This document shows positions 44,405 through 54,001 of a stretch of DNA of 64,000 bases, one piece after another. The notes beneath the pieces are model-generated. The model saw nothing but the letters and a program-made list of their open reading frames with translations. It had not been told where the DNA came from and ran no database searches. The first letter of the stretch is position 1. Each line of letters starts with the position of its first letter. Source of the stretch: Sulfobacillus thermotolerans (lineage in GTDB: Bacteria > Bacillota > Sulfobacillia > Sulfobacillales > Sulfobacillaceae); NCBI GenBank assembly GCA_002951815.1, contig CP019454.1, positions 3,235,837 to 3,299,836 on the forward strand, given 5' to 3'. A program made the position numbers and the translations under genes.

Positions 44405-45742
44405 TTACTGGACTTGATTAGAAATCCCAAATTGCGCTTGGCTCTCAGCCACGGGCCAAGAGTATCCCCCCATCTGAACCAGATAATTGGCGATTGCTAG
44501 ACTTGGGGCATGCGCTTTGATTAAGGAGCTCACGCCTTGGCCGATATTCACCGTATTATTGGTCCATGTTGGAATTATGCCCAACTTTTGATAGAGTGCA
44601 GCAAATTGACCTTGCTCTTTTGCAGTCACAGGGGAATCATAAAGAGCCACACCCGAACCATCTAAGATGGAGGAGAGGTACGCCGAATTTGTTCCTTCAC
44701 CCGCAAATGTGGCCCCTGCTTCAATGGCCGCTCGCTCCTCAATATATCCGGCATAAGAGCCATTCCCCACGGCTACAGCGGGGTTAAAGCCAAGATCGCC
44801 AATAACCTGACCATTGACATGGCCGACCGTAACCGGTTCTGGGGTCAATACCGGCGGCGTCCAGTGTGGCACAGCGGGCGGATATTCTGAGATCGTGTTA
44901 TTCGCGAAATTCGATACATAAATAGCCCCCGTACTACTGACGGCAATGCCTTCGGGATAATTGACAAGCTGCCCGTCAGCGAGGTTCGTCCAGGTATTGC
45001 TCCCATACGGCAATTCCTCAACCGCAGTCGTGTTGTGATTAAAGTAGGTTACAAAAATGTCGCCGGACCCATTCACGGCCACATCATTGGGATAAATAGG
45101 CGCCGACGTCGGAGCAATGTCTTTCCACGTACTGCTGCCATTAACCAATTCCACGATACCATCTGAACCGGTATCACTGTTATTCACCACAAACAGATCG
45201 CCCTGGGCATTAATCGCAATGCCTTGGGGCATATTGAAAGGTCCGGAAATAGTGTGCCACTCGTTGCTTCCGCTGGGGAGTTCCACGACCGTATTGTTCC
45301 CGTTATTTGCTACGTAAATGTCGCCATGACTATCGACGGCAATACCCCATGGGTTATCAAACGGTCCCGATATCGTTTTCCATGTGGTGGATCCTTGGGG
45401 TAATTCTACGACTGTATTGTTCCCCTCGTTCGTTACAAAGAGGTCTCCATTTCCATCAACTGTGACGTCAGCAGGAGACTCAAACGGTCCTGAAATCGTT
45501 TTCCATGTGGTGCTGCCGCTGGGAAGTTCTTCTACGCTTTGGCTGCCGCTGTTGACAACAAAGAGATCTCCATGGCTGTCAACCGCCATCCCTAGAGGCC
45601 CGTTAAATGCCCCGTTATTGGTCACATTGACCCAATTAGTGGTTGCGGCATAGACATTCTTCCCGTGTTGAATCCCCATCACCGTGAGCACTGTAGCTGA
45701 AACTACGATTCCAGCTACTCGCATTGATTTCCGCATCCTCAT
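44405..45742 (-). CDS. Secreted NHL-like beta-propeller with the shared C-terminal domain
   Basis: 445 residues. Signal peptide (MRVAGIVVSATVLTVMGIQH, cleavage near VYAA). Residues about 35-290 are six to seven NHL/SBBP-like repeats of about 40 residues with the pattern GIAVDSHGDIYVANNGNNTV then ELPSGS and WKTISGPF. At residue 293 the hinge HWTPPVLTPEP starts the same 150-residue C-terminal domain as in the protein at 37171-38625, with long identical runs such as GQFAALYQKLGIIPTWTNNT. The propellers of the two are unlike, so this is domain sharing, not simple duplication. GAGGGG lies nine bases before the first ATG. Surface binding protein by inference. Confidence 0.85.
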   Translation of the reverse strand: MRMRKSMRVAGIVVSATVLTVMGIQHGKNVYAATTNWVNVTNNGAFNGPLGMAVDSHGDLFVVNSGSQSVEELPSGSTTWKTISGPFESPADVTVDGNGDLFVTNEGNNTVVELPQGSTTWKTISGPFDNPWGIAVDSHGDIYVANNGNNTVVELPSGSNEWHTISGPFNMPQGIAINAQGDLFVVNNSDTGSDGIVELVNGSSTWKDIAPTSAPIYPNDVAVNGSGDIFVTYFNHNTTAVEELPYGSNTWTNLADGQLVNYPEGIAVSSTGAIYVSNFANNTISEYPPAVPHWTPPVLTPEPVTVGHVNGQVIGDLGFNPAVAVGNGSYAGYIEERAAIEAGATFAGEGTNSAYLSSILDGSGVALYDSPVTAKEQGQFAALYQKLGIIPTWTNNTVNIGQGVSSLIKAHAPSLAIANYLVQMGGYSWPVAESQAQFGISNQVQ

Positions 45743-46453
45743 TCATGGCCACCCCTCATCTGAAATCGCGTAAGTCTCATGGGTTGACTCCTCAAACTGT
45801 TTTCAATAAGCCACCGGTTTCATTGACATGATGAATCAAGGCCTTTTCCACGGTAGCATAGAAGGAAAAAGGCTTCAGTATCACATTAGGTCTCACAAAA
45901 CATCTTAGTGAGTAACCAGTGTCAGCTTAGTGGTCGAGGTGGGTGTCTCAGGTGACCATTCTCGCATAAGGGGTAAGGACGGTAAGTGATCAGATCGTGG
46001 TTTGGCGGCAGCCCAATGCTAGCAATACGATCAACGATAGTGGTAGCGCCAAACCAGTATTCGGCAATGAAGTCGGGACGGAGTGACTCGAGGGCGATCA
46101 AAGTTCTTTATCCCTAACATTGTTTATAAAGAAATACCCCAATGGGCAGTGACCATATATGCAGACATATCAGCATTATCTGTCTCGATTCGGACCTTTA
46201 ATTTAGTAGTTATGGCTGTAACGATTGGTAGGGATACATGCGATGTTTGCGCAAGTATGGGGCTATTACTGACGTACTCGGCTCAGGGTAACAGAAGGAA
46301 ACTTGAGACCATTGCTTCAGCGAGCGTTGTCGCCTCTTAGCCATCTATGATTGCGGTCAAAGTTCATAACTTAGGATTTTGGAAATTTGCGACTTTTTAG
46401 TTGCCTTAGCTCTTTTTAGTCCGGAGCGTAGAAAGAATTCAATTCAATAGGAA
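45743..46453. other. 700-base intergenic stretch without supported gene
   Basis: One + frame at 46083-46340 (85 codons) has no ribosome binding site or recognised content. Upstream part should carry the promoter of the reverse-strand propeller gene. Confidence 0.35.
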
Positions 46454-46477
46454 GCCGCGACACGTAGAAGTCGCGGC
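46454..46477 (-). terminator. Hairpin after the TPR-glycosyltransferase gene
   Basis: GCCGCGAC and GTCGCGGC form a perfect 8-bp stem with an 8-base loop, nine bases after the stop at 46486, then TTCCTATTG. Confidence 0.65.
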
Positions 46478-46485
46478 CATCGCAC

Positions 46486-47967
46486 TTATTTTACCGGTTT
46501 AATGCCTTGAGGGGGTAACTTAAATGGCTCTTGGAGGATCCGCTCTGCCTCTATTCGCAGGCGATTTAACTGCTGCTGTACACCAGCATGATCTGGTTTA
46601 ACTCGTGCTGCTCCGGAATACTTTTGCCATGCTTCGTGCAACCGACCTTGCATTTTTAGCGCATCGGCCTCAACTACGGGCGCAAGGAACATAGGTATTT
46701 CTGGACTAAAGGAGACAAGTCCCCGATACGTCGGCGCTACTGCCTGCGCTTGCCTTGCGCTCTCAACGGCTCTATTTATCCTCTCGTCGGCCTGCAAGAG
46801 GGCAACCTGTGCCTGCCAATACCACCCAGAGGGATGTTGAGGGTCAGAAGCAACAGCTCTTTCAGCAACGACCCGTGCCTCATCGAGGCGCTTGAGCCGC
46901 ACGAGGGCTTCACATAGTACCGCGCGCACCTCAACGATACGACCGTACGTTTTGTCATTCATTGCATTGGCTTCTGCGCGGTATAATGCATCAACGGCCT
47001 CTTCGACCTTTCCGGAAATAAATAAATCACGTCCCAGAAATCCCCACGCTGCAGCGTTGTTCGGTTCGTCTTTTGTCCACTCCCGCAACAACCGAATGTT
47101 TCGCGCGTACTTATCGCGTTGCACCATAACATCTCGTTCGTAACCCCAATGATCCACCCGAATCCGCGCAACACCCCGTTGCATAGGTTGGGGCCCATTT
47201 AGAAAACCAATTTGTTCGTGAATCCGTCCCAACCAACTAAGTCCACGACCCAGGGGATACATTCGGGTCGTATCGTAATTGGGCTCAATTCTCTCTCCCA
47301 AATGATTGACCTGGACAAAGCGCAGTAACATGGGCGGATCCCATTTATCGTATAGCCCCGCGACAATACGGGGGACATGCACATCTTCTACATTGAGAAA
47401 TTCATCCGCATCAACCCATAATACCCAACCTGTATCTCCAAGAACTTGATCAGCGGCTCTGCGAGCTGCACCAAAATCATTTTGCCATTCGACTTCGATG
47501 ACGGTCGCACCCGCCCCTCGAGCAATCGCCACCGTATCGTCGGTCGAACCTGTATCTACAACCACAACGTCATCGACCGCAGGTTTCAGTGCCTCAATAC
47601 ATCGTTGAATTTGACTGGCCTCATTTTTAGCCAAAATTGCACCCATAACGCGAACAGGTGGCACCTCTAACAACTGGCTTACCCAGGGAGTAATCGGGTC
47701 ATCCTCATGTCCTCTCAGCCGTTCAAAAACACGAGGTGCCCACGCTGCCGGTGGGTCCAGTATCCACCCACGATCGTAACAGGCCCATGCACTCCCATAG
47801 TCATCTATGTGTTCAAGTGCCTCACCAAGGAATACCCATGCCTGTGCGTCAGTAGGTACTTTCTCCAGTTGCGGCCTTATGACGTCAATGGCATCTTGCC
47901 AATGTTTAGCACGTAACGCGGTTTCTGCTAGAACACGCCATGGGCTATCGGATGTTGCTACGGACAT
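46486..47967 (-). CDS. GT2 glycosyltransferase with TPR repeats
   Basis: 493 residues. Residues 10-75 hold a TPR pair (DAQAWVFLGEALEHIDDYGS), 105-330 a GT2 domain (VMGAILAKNEASQIQRCIEA, VVVVDTGSTDDTVAIARGAG, VLWVDADEFL with the DxD), and 320-480 further TPR units (AWGFLGRDLFISGKVEEAVD; PSGWYWQAQVALLQADERIN). This plan is found in protein or peptide glycosyltransferases such as the SunS group and other TPR-GT2 enzymes. AGGAGG lies seven bases before the ATG. It is directly downstream of the large surface protein gene, separated by a terminator, so glycosylation of that protein is an attractive but unproven idea. Confidence 0.85.
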   Translation of the reverse strand: MSVATSDSPWRVLAETALRAKHWQDAIDVIRPQLEKVPTDAQAWVFLGEALEHIDDYGSAWACYDRGWILDPPAAWAPRVFERLRGHEDDPITPWVSQLLEVPPVRVMGAILAKNEASQIQRCIEALKPAVDDVVVVDTGSTDDTVAIARGAGATVIEVEWQNDFGAARRAADQVLGDTGWVLWVDADEFLNVEDVHVPRIVAGLYDKWDPPMLLRFVQVNHLGERIEPNYDTTRMYPLGRGLSWLGRIHEQIGFLNGPQPMQRGVARIRVDHWGYERDVMVQRDKYARNIRLLREWTKDEPNNAAAWGFLGRDLFISGKVEEAVDALYRAEANAMNDKTYGRIVEVRAVLCEALVRLKRLDEARVVAERAVASDPQHPSGWYWQAQVALLQADERINRAVESARQAQAVAPTYRGLVSFSPEIPMFLAPVVEADALKMQGRLHEAWQKYSGAARVKPDHAGVQQQLNRLRIEAERILQEPFKLPPQGIKPVK

Positions 47968-48000
47968 TACATTTCCTCCTAGAAGAGCGGGATTAAATCG

Positions 48001-48029
48001 ACGGGGCTTCCTTAGGTGGGAAGCCCCGT
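48001..48029 (-). terminator. Terminator between surface protein and glycosyltransferase genes
   Basis: ACGGGGCTTCC pairs with GGAAGCCCCGT across a 7-base loop; in gene sense it is followed by CGATTTAATCC. 46 bases after the stop at 48075. Confidence 0.7.
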
Positions 48030-48074
48030 GATTAAATCTATATCTTTATTGTAACTCTGACAATATGGTGCTCC

Positions 48075-51000
48075 TTATGGTTGTTGCATCAGAACTGGGT
48101 ACACCACAGTCGGCCCGTTAGTCGTTAGCGATACCTTTGTGTTGACCACAAAGGACTGGGATGGCGCGACTGTCCACGTTCCACTGCTGTTTTCGGTAGC
48201 AATCGCCACGTATGCGGAATCCGTTGTAACGCTGTTACCGTCATACGCACCGCTGTTTACAGCCATTTCTACCGTGCTACCGCTATAGGGGCTCGTAATC
48301 GTGACACCCACGTAATCGGTGCTCGCTGCGGCACCTGTACCTGGAGTTTCGTCAAGAGCCACGTAATATGCGCTACCAGCAACTTCCCACACAGCTACAG
48401 TTGCTGTAGTGACAACGCCTGACGAATTGGAAATTGTCACACTAGGCTCAATAACTGGGGTGAGCACAGTAAATTCACCCGTAGCTTGATTATAGGTTGC
48501 AAAGTCTGTAACACTCGCAGCGTAGTCTGCGGTTACAGCTTTACCGTTTACCGTTACTGCTGCAGTGTCACCACTTACGTTTCCAGCGCCCGACTCATTA
48601 GCTGCTGACATGGTCGAAGATGCCAATGGTTGCACATCGACTGTAAAGCTGACTGGCGCCACGCTCGGATCGCTCGTGTCTGTTACGGTGACGGTTGCTG
48701 TGCCGGCTGTGCCACCCACTACTTCAAACGAAACCGTCTCAGCCCCACTAATAGACAAGGTCGTTCCCGACTGAATAACTCCAGAATTTGTCGCAAGCAC
48801 AACATCGCCGTTGGAAGTAGACACGTTCAGATTGTCGGTTGCCTCCGAAACACCAGCTTGGATGGCATTTTCTTCAGTAATGGTCGCAGTAGCACTGGAC
48901 AATCCCGGTAACGTCAGTGTCGTGCCTGAGTAACTGTTCGCGGTGGGTCCAACAACAGAAAGCCCCAGTTCCGCCACAGTGGCTGCAGGAGAGGTAACAG
49001 TAGCCGTTACCGCACTAGTCGGCTCGGTTAAGCTAGGCGAAATGGTCGCTGACACGGTGTAGGTTCCAGCACTCGTAGCCGCATCAACGGTGACAGACGC
49101 AGCGCCACTGGCATTGGTCAATTCCGTCAAAGTCGTAGCTCCGTTGGCAAACGTTCCACTACCGGTTATGGTAAAGGTAACAACCGCGTTAGCATCAGCC
49201 ACAGCATTGCCTACGCTGTCCTCGACTTGGGCCGTGTAGGTCGCGCTCTTACCTTCCGCAATGCTCTCCGTACCGGTAACGGCCAACTGATATGCAGGGC
49301 CCGTTACAAACATGTAGCTGGTTGACGCAGTAGTCGATAACGGCGCATTTGTGGCGACGTTTGCCACGTCCCCACTTTCTGCAGTGAGGGTCAACGTTGC
49401 CGGAGAGGCCTGTGTTGTCGTATTGACAACAGTAAATGTCGCCGTTGTATCATTGGTAGCTACCGTAACTGCAACGGTATCTCCTGTTTGAGGGATGAGT
49501 GTTGCGGAAGTGCCATTTACGACATATGCCATTCCGGTCGTAGCATTGTCTGTTAGATAGAAAGTTTCTGCTGACGGTGCGGTTACGGCCTGACCAGCCG
49601 CGTCCTCAAGCGTTACCGTGTACGTCGTTTCCGTCGTGCCTGAAGCCAGCGTAAAAGAGCTTGATGAGCTTACAGTGTAAGTCGTCGCGGCGCTTAGCGT
49701 TCCTGTGGTTGAGGAGACACCCAATTGAGCGGCTTGGCCTACGCCAACAGCTTCAATGGTGGTCGTACCCGTCGCGAGATTCTGGGCGGACGCCATTATG
49801 CCAATGCTACCCGCCACATCTGGTTCACTGTATACAGTAAACGAAGCTGGAGCCCCGTCTCCAACGAATTCAGTCGTTGAGGACGCCCCTCCCGAGAGAG
49901 TCCCGGCCCCTACAACATCAGCCGTTACCGCATAAAAGGTAGATGTGACGCCCGTTGGCAAGGGGTTGCCCGCTTGGTCGCCTAGGGTAATCGTGACGGT
50001 GTCTGATGTCGAGGTATTGTTAGGAACGGTGGAGGTTGCTGCACTAACCAACAACTCCGTAGCAACCGGGGACACGGTTGTCACCGTAACAGAACCGTAG
50101 CTCACAACACTTGCAGTCGATTCACCGGAATTCGCCACTAATCCACTTGTTGTGATGCTTTCGGAACCAATCAATGAAGTGGATGCTGTCACCGTAACGG
50201 CTGCTGTTCCATTCGTGATGGTTAACGTCGTCGTGTCTGACCCATTCGCGAAGGTCATTCCCGACGGCGCTGTCAAGGTAACGGTTCCATTGAAATTCCC
50301 CACTGTATTGCCGTTGTTGTCCACAACCATAGCAGTAATGGTATCGCTAGCCGCGCCGTCAGCTACCAAACTGGAGGACGTTGCTGAGAGTTTAACCGCT
50401 GCTGCCTGACCAAAAGCATCAAACGTAGCCTTGGAGTACTCGGAAAAGGCCGCGGTTTGAGGAGCATTTAAGTCCTTGGCATACAACACCGCGTGGTAAT
50501 CACCAGCTAGCGCGGCGGTAACTTGGAAGGTTGGAGAGCTCTGGTAGTCTCCGCTAGCAAACCAGTTGCCATCCGGGCTTTGAATCCACAACTGGTATAC
50601 CGGATCCGTCAAATTCTTGGAGCTGGCGGTAAACGTAAGGGTTGTGCCGGGCGCCACATTGGTCAATGTCGGAGCCGTCAAGGTTGCACTCGAATCTACG
50701 TTGACGAATTGATTGCTGTTGGTGCCTTCAGAGTTGGCCGGAATCGCTTGGCCCTTGTCTTTAGCATACACAACCACTTCGTAACTTCCTTGTTTTAGTG
50801 GGGGCAAGGAGAAGGAATTGCTGGTTGACCAGCTGGTTGAATGCCAGTTTCCATTGACGCCCTCATACCAGAACTGGTATAGAGGTGTACCCGTTCCACT
50901 CTGAACCGCAGTGGCCGTGAAGCTGACGGTGTTTCCAACAGCTACGGTGCCTTGTTCAGAGCTCAGAGTTACACTAACAACAGCCGGAGCAGTTGCTGCA

Positions 51001-51089
51001 AAGGCGCTGGCAGCAGGAATCATAGACATTAACAACATGGCTGATCCCAGCGTTAAGCTACCGGCTTTTCTCGAAATATTCTTTGCCAA
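48075..51089 (-). CDS. Large secreted Ig-like surface protein (S-layer or adhesin type)
   Basis: 1004 residues from a TTG with GGAGGG nine bases upstream. A signal peptide (SLTLGSAMLLMSMIPAASAFA) is followed by two Y-x-W modules (YQFWYEGVNGNWHSTS and YQLWIQSPDGNWFASG, each ending VVYAKD- or VLYAKD-like) shared with the protein at 27925-28974. Then come at least four Big_1/invasin-like domains rich in Thr/Val/Ala (for example GAASDTITAMVVDNNGNTVG and GKSATYTAQVEDSVGNAVAD). There is no sortase motif, SLH domain or membrane anchor at the C-terminus. Very low Lys/Arg content suits acid-exposed surface proteins. An S-layer or sheath protein is the best guess. Confidence 0.82.
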   Translation of the reverse strand: MAKNISRKAGSLTLGSAMLLMSMIPAASAFAATAPAVVSVTLSSEQGTVAVGNTVSFTATAVQSGTGTPLYQFWYEGVNGNWHSTSWSTSNSFSLPPLKQGSYEVVVYAKDKGQAIPANSEGTNSNQFVNVDSSATLTAPTLTNVAPGTTLTFTASSKNLTDPVYQLWIQSPDGNWFASGDYQSSPTFQVTAALAGDYHAVLYAKDLNAPQTAAFSEYSKATFDAFGQAAAVKLSATSSSLVADGAASDTITAMVVDNNGNTVGNFNGTVTLTAPSGMTFANGSDTTTLTITNGTAAVTVTASTSLIGSESITTSGLVANSGESTASVVSYGSVTVTTVSPVATELLVSAATSTVPNNTSTSDTVTITLGDQAGNPLPTGVTSTFYAVTADVVGAGTLSGGASSTTEFVGDGAPASFTVYSEPDVAGSIGIMASAQNLATGTTTIEAVGVGQAAQLGVSSTTGTLSAATTYTVSSSSSFTLASGTTETTYTVTLEDAAGQAVTAPSAETFYLTDNATTGMAYVVNGTSATLIPQTGDTVAVTVATNDTTATFTVVNTTTQASPATLTLTAESGDVANVATNAPLSTTASTSYMFVTGPAYQLAVTGTESIAEGKSATYTAQVEDSVGNAVADANAVVTFTITGSGTFANGATTLTELTNASGAASVTVDAATSAGTYTVSATISPSLTEPTSAVTATVTSPAATVAELGLSVVGPTANSYSGTTLTLPGLSSATATITEENAIQAGVSEATDNLNVSTSNGDVVLATNSGVIQSGTTLSISGAETVSFEVVGGTAGTATVTVTDTSDPSVAPVSFTVDVQPLASSTMSAANESGAGNVSGDTAAVTVNGKAVTADYAASVTDFATYNQATGEFTVLTPVIEPSVTISNSSGVVTTATVAVWEVAGSAYYVALDETPGTGAAASTDYVGVTITSPYSGSTVEMAVNSGAYDGNSVTTDSAYVAIATENSSGTWTVAPSQSFVVNTKVSLTTNGPTVVYPVLMQQP

Positions 51090-51165
51090 AGTTCAAAACC
51101 CTCCTCAAAATCACTCATGCATAGATCGGGTATGAAAAATCCTTAATGAGATCTCCGGAGTGTCT

Positions 51166-51375
51166 CTAAGCTTCCGGCTTTCCCGACGGTTCTTTGCTCA
51201 TTCCCGGCAAACTACCGCCTACGTTGTCGAGATAATACTCCAAAGCCGCATTAACGATGGCCACCTGGCTTTGCCCGGTCTCATACGAGTGGCGCAAGAG
51301 CCGTTCTTTTAGCTCAGGAGTAAGGCGGACTTGGAATGATACGTAGGCTCGGGAACGTCCATAGAAATTTGCCAC
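51166..51375 (-). CDS. Ribbon-helix-helix (CopG/Arc-like) DNA-binding protein
   Basis: 69 residues from a GTG with GAGGTGG six bases upstream. YVSFQVRLTPELKERLLRHS is the beta strand and first helix of the RHH fold, SQVAIVNAALEYYLDN the second helix. The C-terminal 20 residues are Gly/Pro/Ser-rich. RHH proteins bind DNA as dimers through the paired strand. It lies 76 bases upstream of the large surface protein gene in the same orientation, so it may control that gene or itself. No toxin gene is next to it, arguing against a toxin-antitoxin pair. Confidence 0.8.
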   Translation of the reverse strand: MANFYGRSRAYVSFQVRLTPELKERLLRHSYETGQSQVAIVNAALEYYLDNVGGSLPGMSKEPSGKPEA

Positions 51376-51760
51376 AACGTACCACCTCTCACCTCCTGCA
51401 ACTCTCAGGCTCTGACCCGAATGCGTTGCCTTTTTAGACGCGAGGCTCGTCTTATATCGTCGGGGTGACAGGCTCTTCCAGATTTCTGTCAGCTATGTGG
51501 CAAGGAAGTGGCCTCTATCCCCAACTCTGTTCAGTTAGGCGTTCAACAACTTATTTGTAAATCAGTGGATTCGACACCAAATTACGGTATCTTTTCCAGC
51601 TAATACTTAGCGTAACGATCTCGATGCCATACGTCAATATATCAATCAACCAATCAATAACTTTTTTATTGAGGCACGCAAATATTTCATTCCCCTTGTC
51701 GATTGTGGTAAAATACGCAACTTTACACCCTATGCCCAAACTGGCGAGTTAAGAACGGGA
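51376..51760. other. AT-rich intergenic stretch
   Basis: The area 51540-51740 is distinctly AT-rich. A 62-codon reverse-strand frame at 51551-51739 exists but has no recognisable content; I leave it out. The promoter of the RHH gene should lie near 51400-51480. Confidence 0.35.
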
Positions 51761-54001
51761 TTAAGGGCTTGGGCGTGTCCGAGCATGAAAGACCCAAGGC
51801 TTTGGTACGTCGTGCGCTTTCAGCCGCTTCCCATCTGAGATCAACGTAAATGTCACACCCAGCGACAGAGGAATTTCTTTGATTGTAAAGGGCCCTAAGG
51901 CTTGTGGAGGATTGGCCCAGGCATGAATTTTATGCTGCAAGGCATCAATCTCAAGGCCTAAGAGTGTTTGCATAAGATGAAAAGGCGCGGCGGACGCCCA
52001 TGCTTGCGGTGCACACGCCTCAGGGTAAGGTACAGGAGCCACACCCTGTTCCCCGGCAAACAGTTCGGGCAGTCGGTACCAGGGAAAATGCTCAGCGGCT
52101 TGCATGAGCGCCAGAGCTAGGGTTTCAGATTCCTTAGCTGCTCCGGCCTTTAGCAGTCCCGCAGCAATAAGACTTGTGTCATGCGGCCAGACGCTTCCGC
52201 GGTGATAGCTGTAGGGATCATAGGCACTCTGACCGGCCGCCAAGGTCCGAATTCCCCATCCCGAGAACAGGTCGGGAGCGAGTAAGCGCTGTGCCACCGC
52301 ACGCCTCTTGGTGCGTGGTACTATGCCGGCCCATAGGCATTGTCCGGGATCAGAGGTCACCGCATCCAGCAACCGGCCATTCCCGTCCACCGCCAACCCA
52401 TAAAACAGCTGATCTGGCAGCCAAAAGAGCGCATCAAATTGCCTTTGCAGTTTTTTCGCTCTTTTCTCCAAGTCGCGTGCCCAGTCATCTTGTCCCTGGA
52501 CGTGGTAATAATCGGCCATGGCCCGAAAGGCGCGGTATACATAGCCTTGGACCTCCGCCACTGCGAGTGGCGGGGACGCGTGCTCACCATCCGCAAAAAC
52601 CATCGAATCCGCGGAGTCTTTCCATGACTGCACCGCAAGACCTTGGGCGGAGCGCGGGGTAAAACTTAGAAGTCCTAAACGGTTGCGGTCTTGAGCCCGC
52701 AGCAAATAATCCAGCGCCGCTTGGGCCGCAGGCTTCATCGTATTCATCAGCGCATCGTCACCCGTACGCCGCCAGGTTTCTACAAGGAGAATCAAAAAAA
52801 GCGGAGTGACGTCCACAGAGCCGTAATAACGCGCAAACGGCACGTCATGAGTCCGGGCCATCTCCCCGAACCGCACTTCATGCACCATTTTCCCAAGCTC
52901 TTCCTCCCGTTCGGGGTCATCTTGGTGTCCTTGCCATGCCGCGAGCGTATGAAGAGTGTGATACGCGTAAGAGGGATTCCACGCCAACATTTGATAGGAC
53001 GCAATCACCGCATCACGGCCAAAGAATGTGCCAAACCAGGGAATGCCCGCCATGGGCACCAGGCCCTGACCATAATCGGTCGCCAGCATCTGCATATCAC
53101 TGCCAGCCCGGCTCATAACGTGTTGCCAGAGTTCGCGCTCAAAAGAAAACTGAGGAAAAGGGTCCGCACCCTGCTTTCGGCCCGTGGCAATTTCCGGCAC
53201 GGGATTGTGCCACGTGGTTTTCAGCACAATCTCTCCAGAAACCTCTTGCCCATCAATCATCCATTCCCACTGGCCTGCAGCATTGTTCTGGGCGGCGCGT
53301 GTTGATGCCATAGTCACCTGCCGGGCGATGCCGTCGCGTCCTTCATAGCGATACTGCGCTTGATAAGCATCTTGGTCCACCGTTTTATGCCCCACATGCC
53401 GCGGATCAGATCCGCGCAGTTCGAAGATATCGGTAAAATCTGCCGCAAAAGCCAAGGAGAGCCGCCACGGCTCGGGCGCGCCATAATGCTGCCATGCCCA
53501 GCGGTCTTCCATGCCCTCCGGGTAAAGCTGCCATGTTCGTTCGATTACCCGCGTCATACCCGCGTGTTGAAATACATACCGGGCGCGGAGTACATCCGTT
53601 GTCACGGTCATAGCCAAAGGCGCGGGCACTTCTCCACTGATGCGCCACTGGTAGGTTGAAACCATGCGGGTATCATAGAGATAGACCCCTTGGCGCAAGG
53701 AGGATGCTTCAATGCGCCCGGCCGTAGACAGCACCGCAAAGGCCGCCCCGGCCTTTAAAACCGGCTCCCCGGGATTGGTCCGCGGCGTCTGATAAAGAGC
53801 CGGCACGCCCGTCGATTCTCTGACCTTGAGGACGGGCCGTACGCGTTCGCAGAGCACCTCTTCCCCATGAATCCGGCAAATCAGCATCTCGGCCAAGCGC
53901 TCCCCCGCTTGCATCCCGTCATGCTCCACCGTGGTTAAAAAGCCCGCGTCAAAAGCCCCTGCTTCGCGCCCAAAACCCACAATCGACAATTGACGAGGCA
54001 C
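51761..54001 (-). CDS. Glycogen-debranching-type glycosidase, fused to LacI C-terminus
   Basis: The frame encodes 746 residues. About 1-65 are the end of a LacI regulator (RQLSIVGFGREAG, LTTVEHDGMQAGERLAEMLI, LKVRESTG). At about 80 a GDE_N-like beta domain begins (LKAGAAFAVLSTAGRIEASS, GVYLYDTRMVSTYQW), then an (alpha/alpha)6 catalytic domain from about 300: GIPWFGTFFGRDAVIASYQM, SWKDSADSM, YSYHRGSVWPHDTSLIAAGL, features of amylo-alpha-1,6-glucosidase/GH63-like enzymes. No Met or SD lies between the parts, so the enzyme is probably made as a C-terminal domain of the regulator. No signal peptide: cytoplasmic, acting on imported glucans. Confidence 0.8.
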   Translation of the reverse strand: MPRQLSIVGFGREAGAFDAGFLTTVEHDGMQAGERLAEMLICRIHGEEVLCERVRPVLKVRESTGVPALYQTPRTNPGEPVLKAGAAFAVLSTAGRIEASSLRQGVYLYDTRMVSTYQWRISGEVPAPLAMTVTTDVLRARYVFQHAGMTRVIERTWQLYPEGMEDRWAWQHYGAPEPWRLSLAFAADFTDIFELRGSDPRHVGHKTVDQDAYQAQYRYEGRDGIARQVTMASTRAAQNNAAGQWEWMIDGQEVSGEIVLKTTWHNPVPEIATGRKQGADPFPQFSFERELWQHVMSRAGSDMQMLATDYGQGLVPMAGIPWFGTFFGRDAVIASYQMLAWNPSYAYHTLHTLAAWQGHQDDPEREEELGKMVHEVRFGEMARTHDVPFARYYGSVDVTPLFLILLVETWRRTGDDALMNTMKPAAQAALDYLLRAQDRNRLGLLSFTPRSAQGLAVQSWKDSADSMVFADGEHASPPLAVAEVQGYVYRAFRAMADYYHVQGQDDWARDLEKRAKKLQRQFDALFWLPDQLFYGLAVDGNGRLLDAVTSDPGQCLWAGIVPRTKRRAVAQRLLAPDLFSGWGIRTLAAGQSAYDPYSYHRGSVWPHDTSLIAAGLLKAGAAKESETLALALMQAAEHFPWYRLPELFAGEQGVAPVPYPEACAPQAWASAAPFHLMQTLLGLEIDALQHKIHAWANPPQALGPFTIKEIPLSLGVTFTLISDGKRLKAHDVPKPWVFHARTRPSP

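Noticed and set aside
46083-46340. 85-codon + frame in the gap before the TPR-GT2 gene
   Set aside because: No SD and no recognisable features.
51166-51375. RHH protein as antitoxin
   Set aside because: No toxin-like gene overlaps or follows within 50 bases; the next gene is the large surface protein.
51551-51739. 62-codon reverse-strand frame in the AT-rich gap
   Set aside because: Composition differs from all real genes here and there is no SD; kept only as part of the intergenic description.
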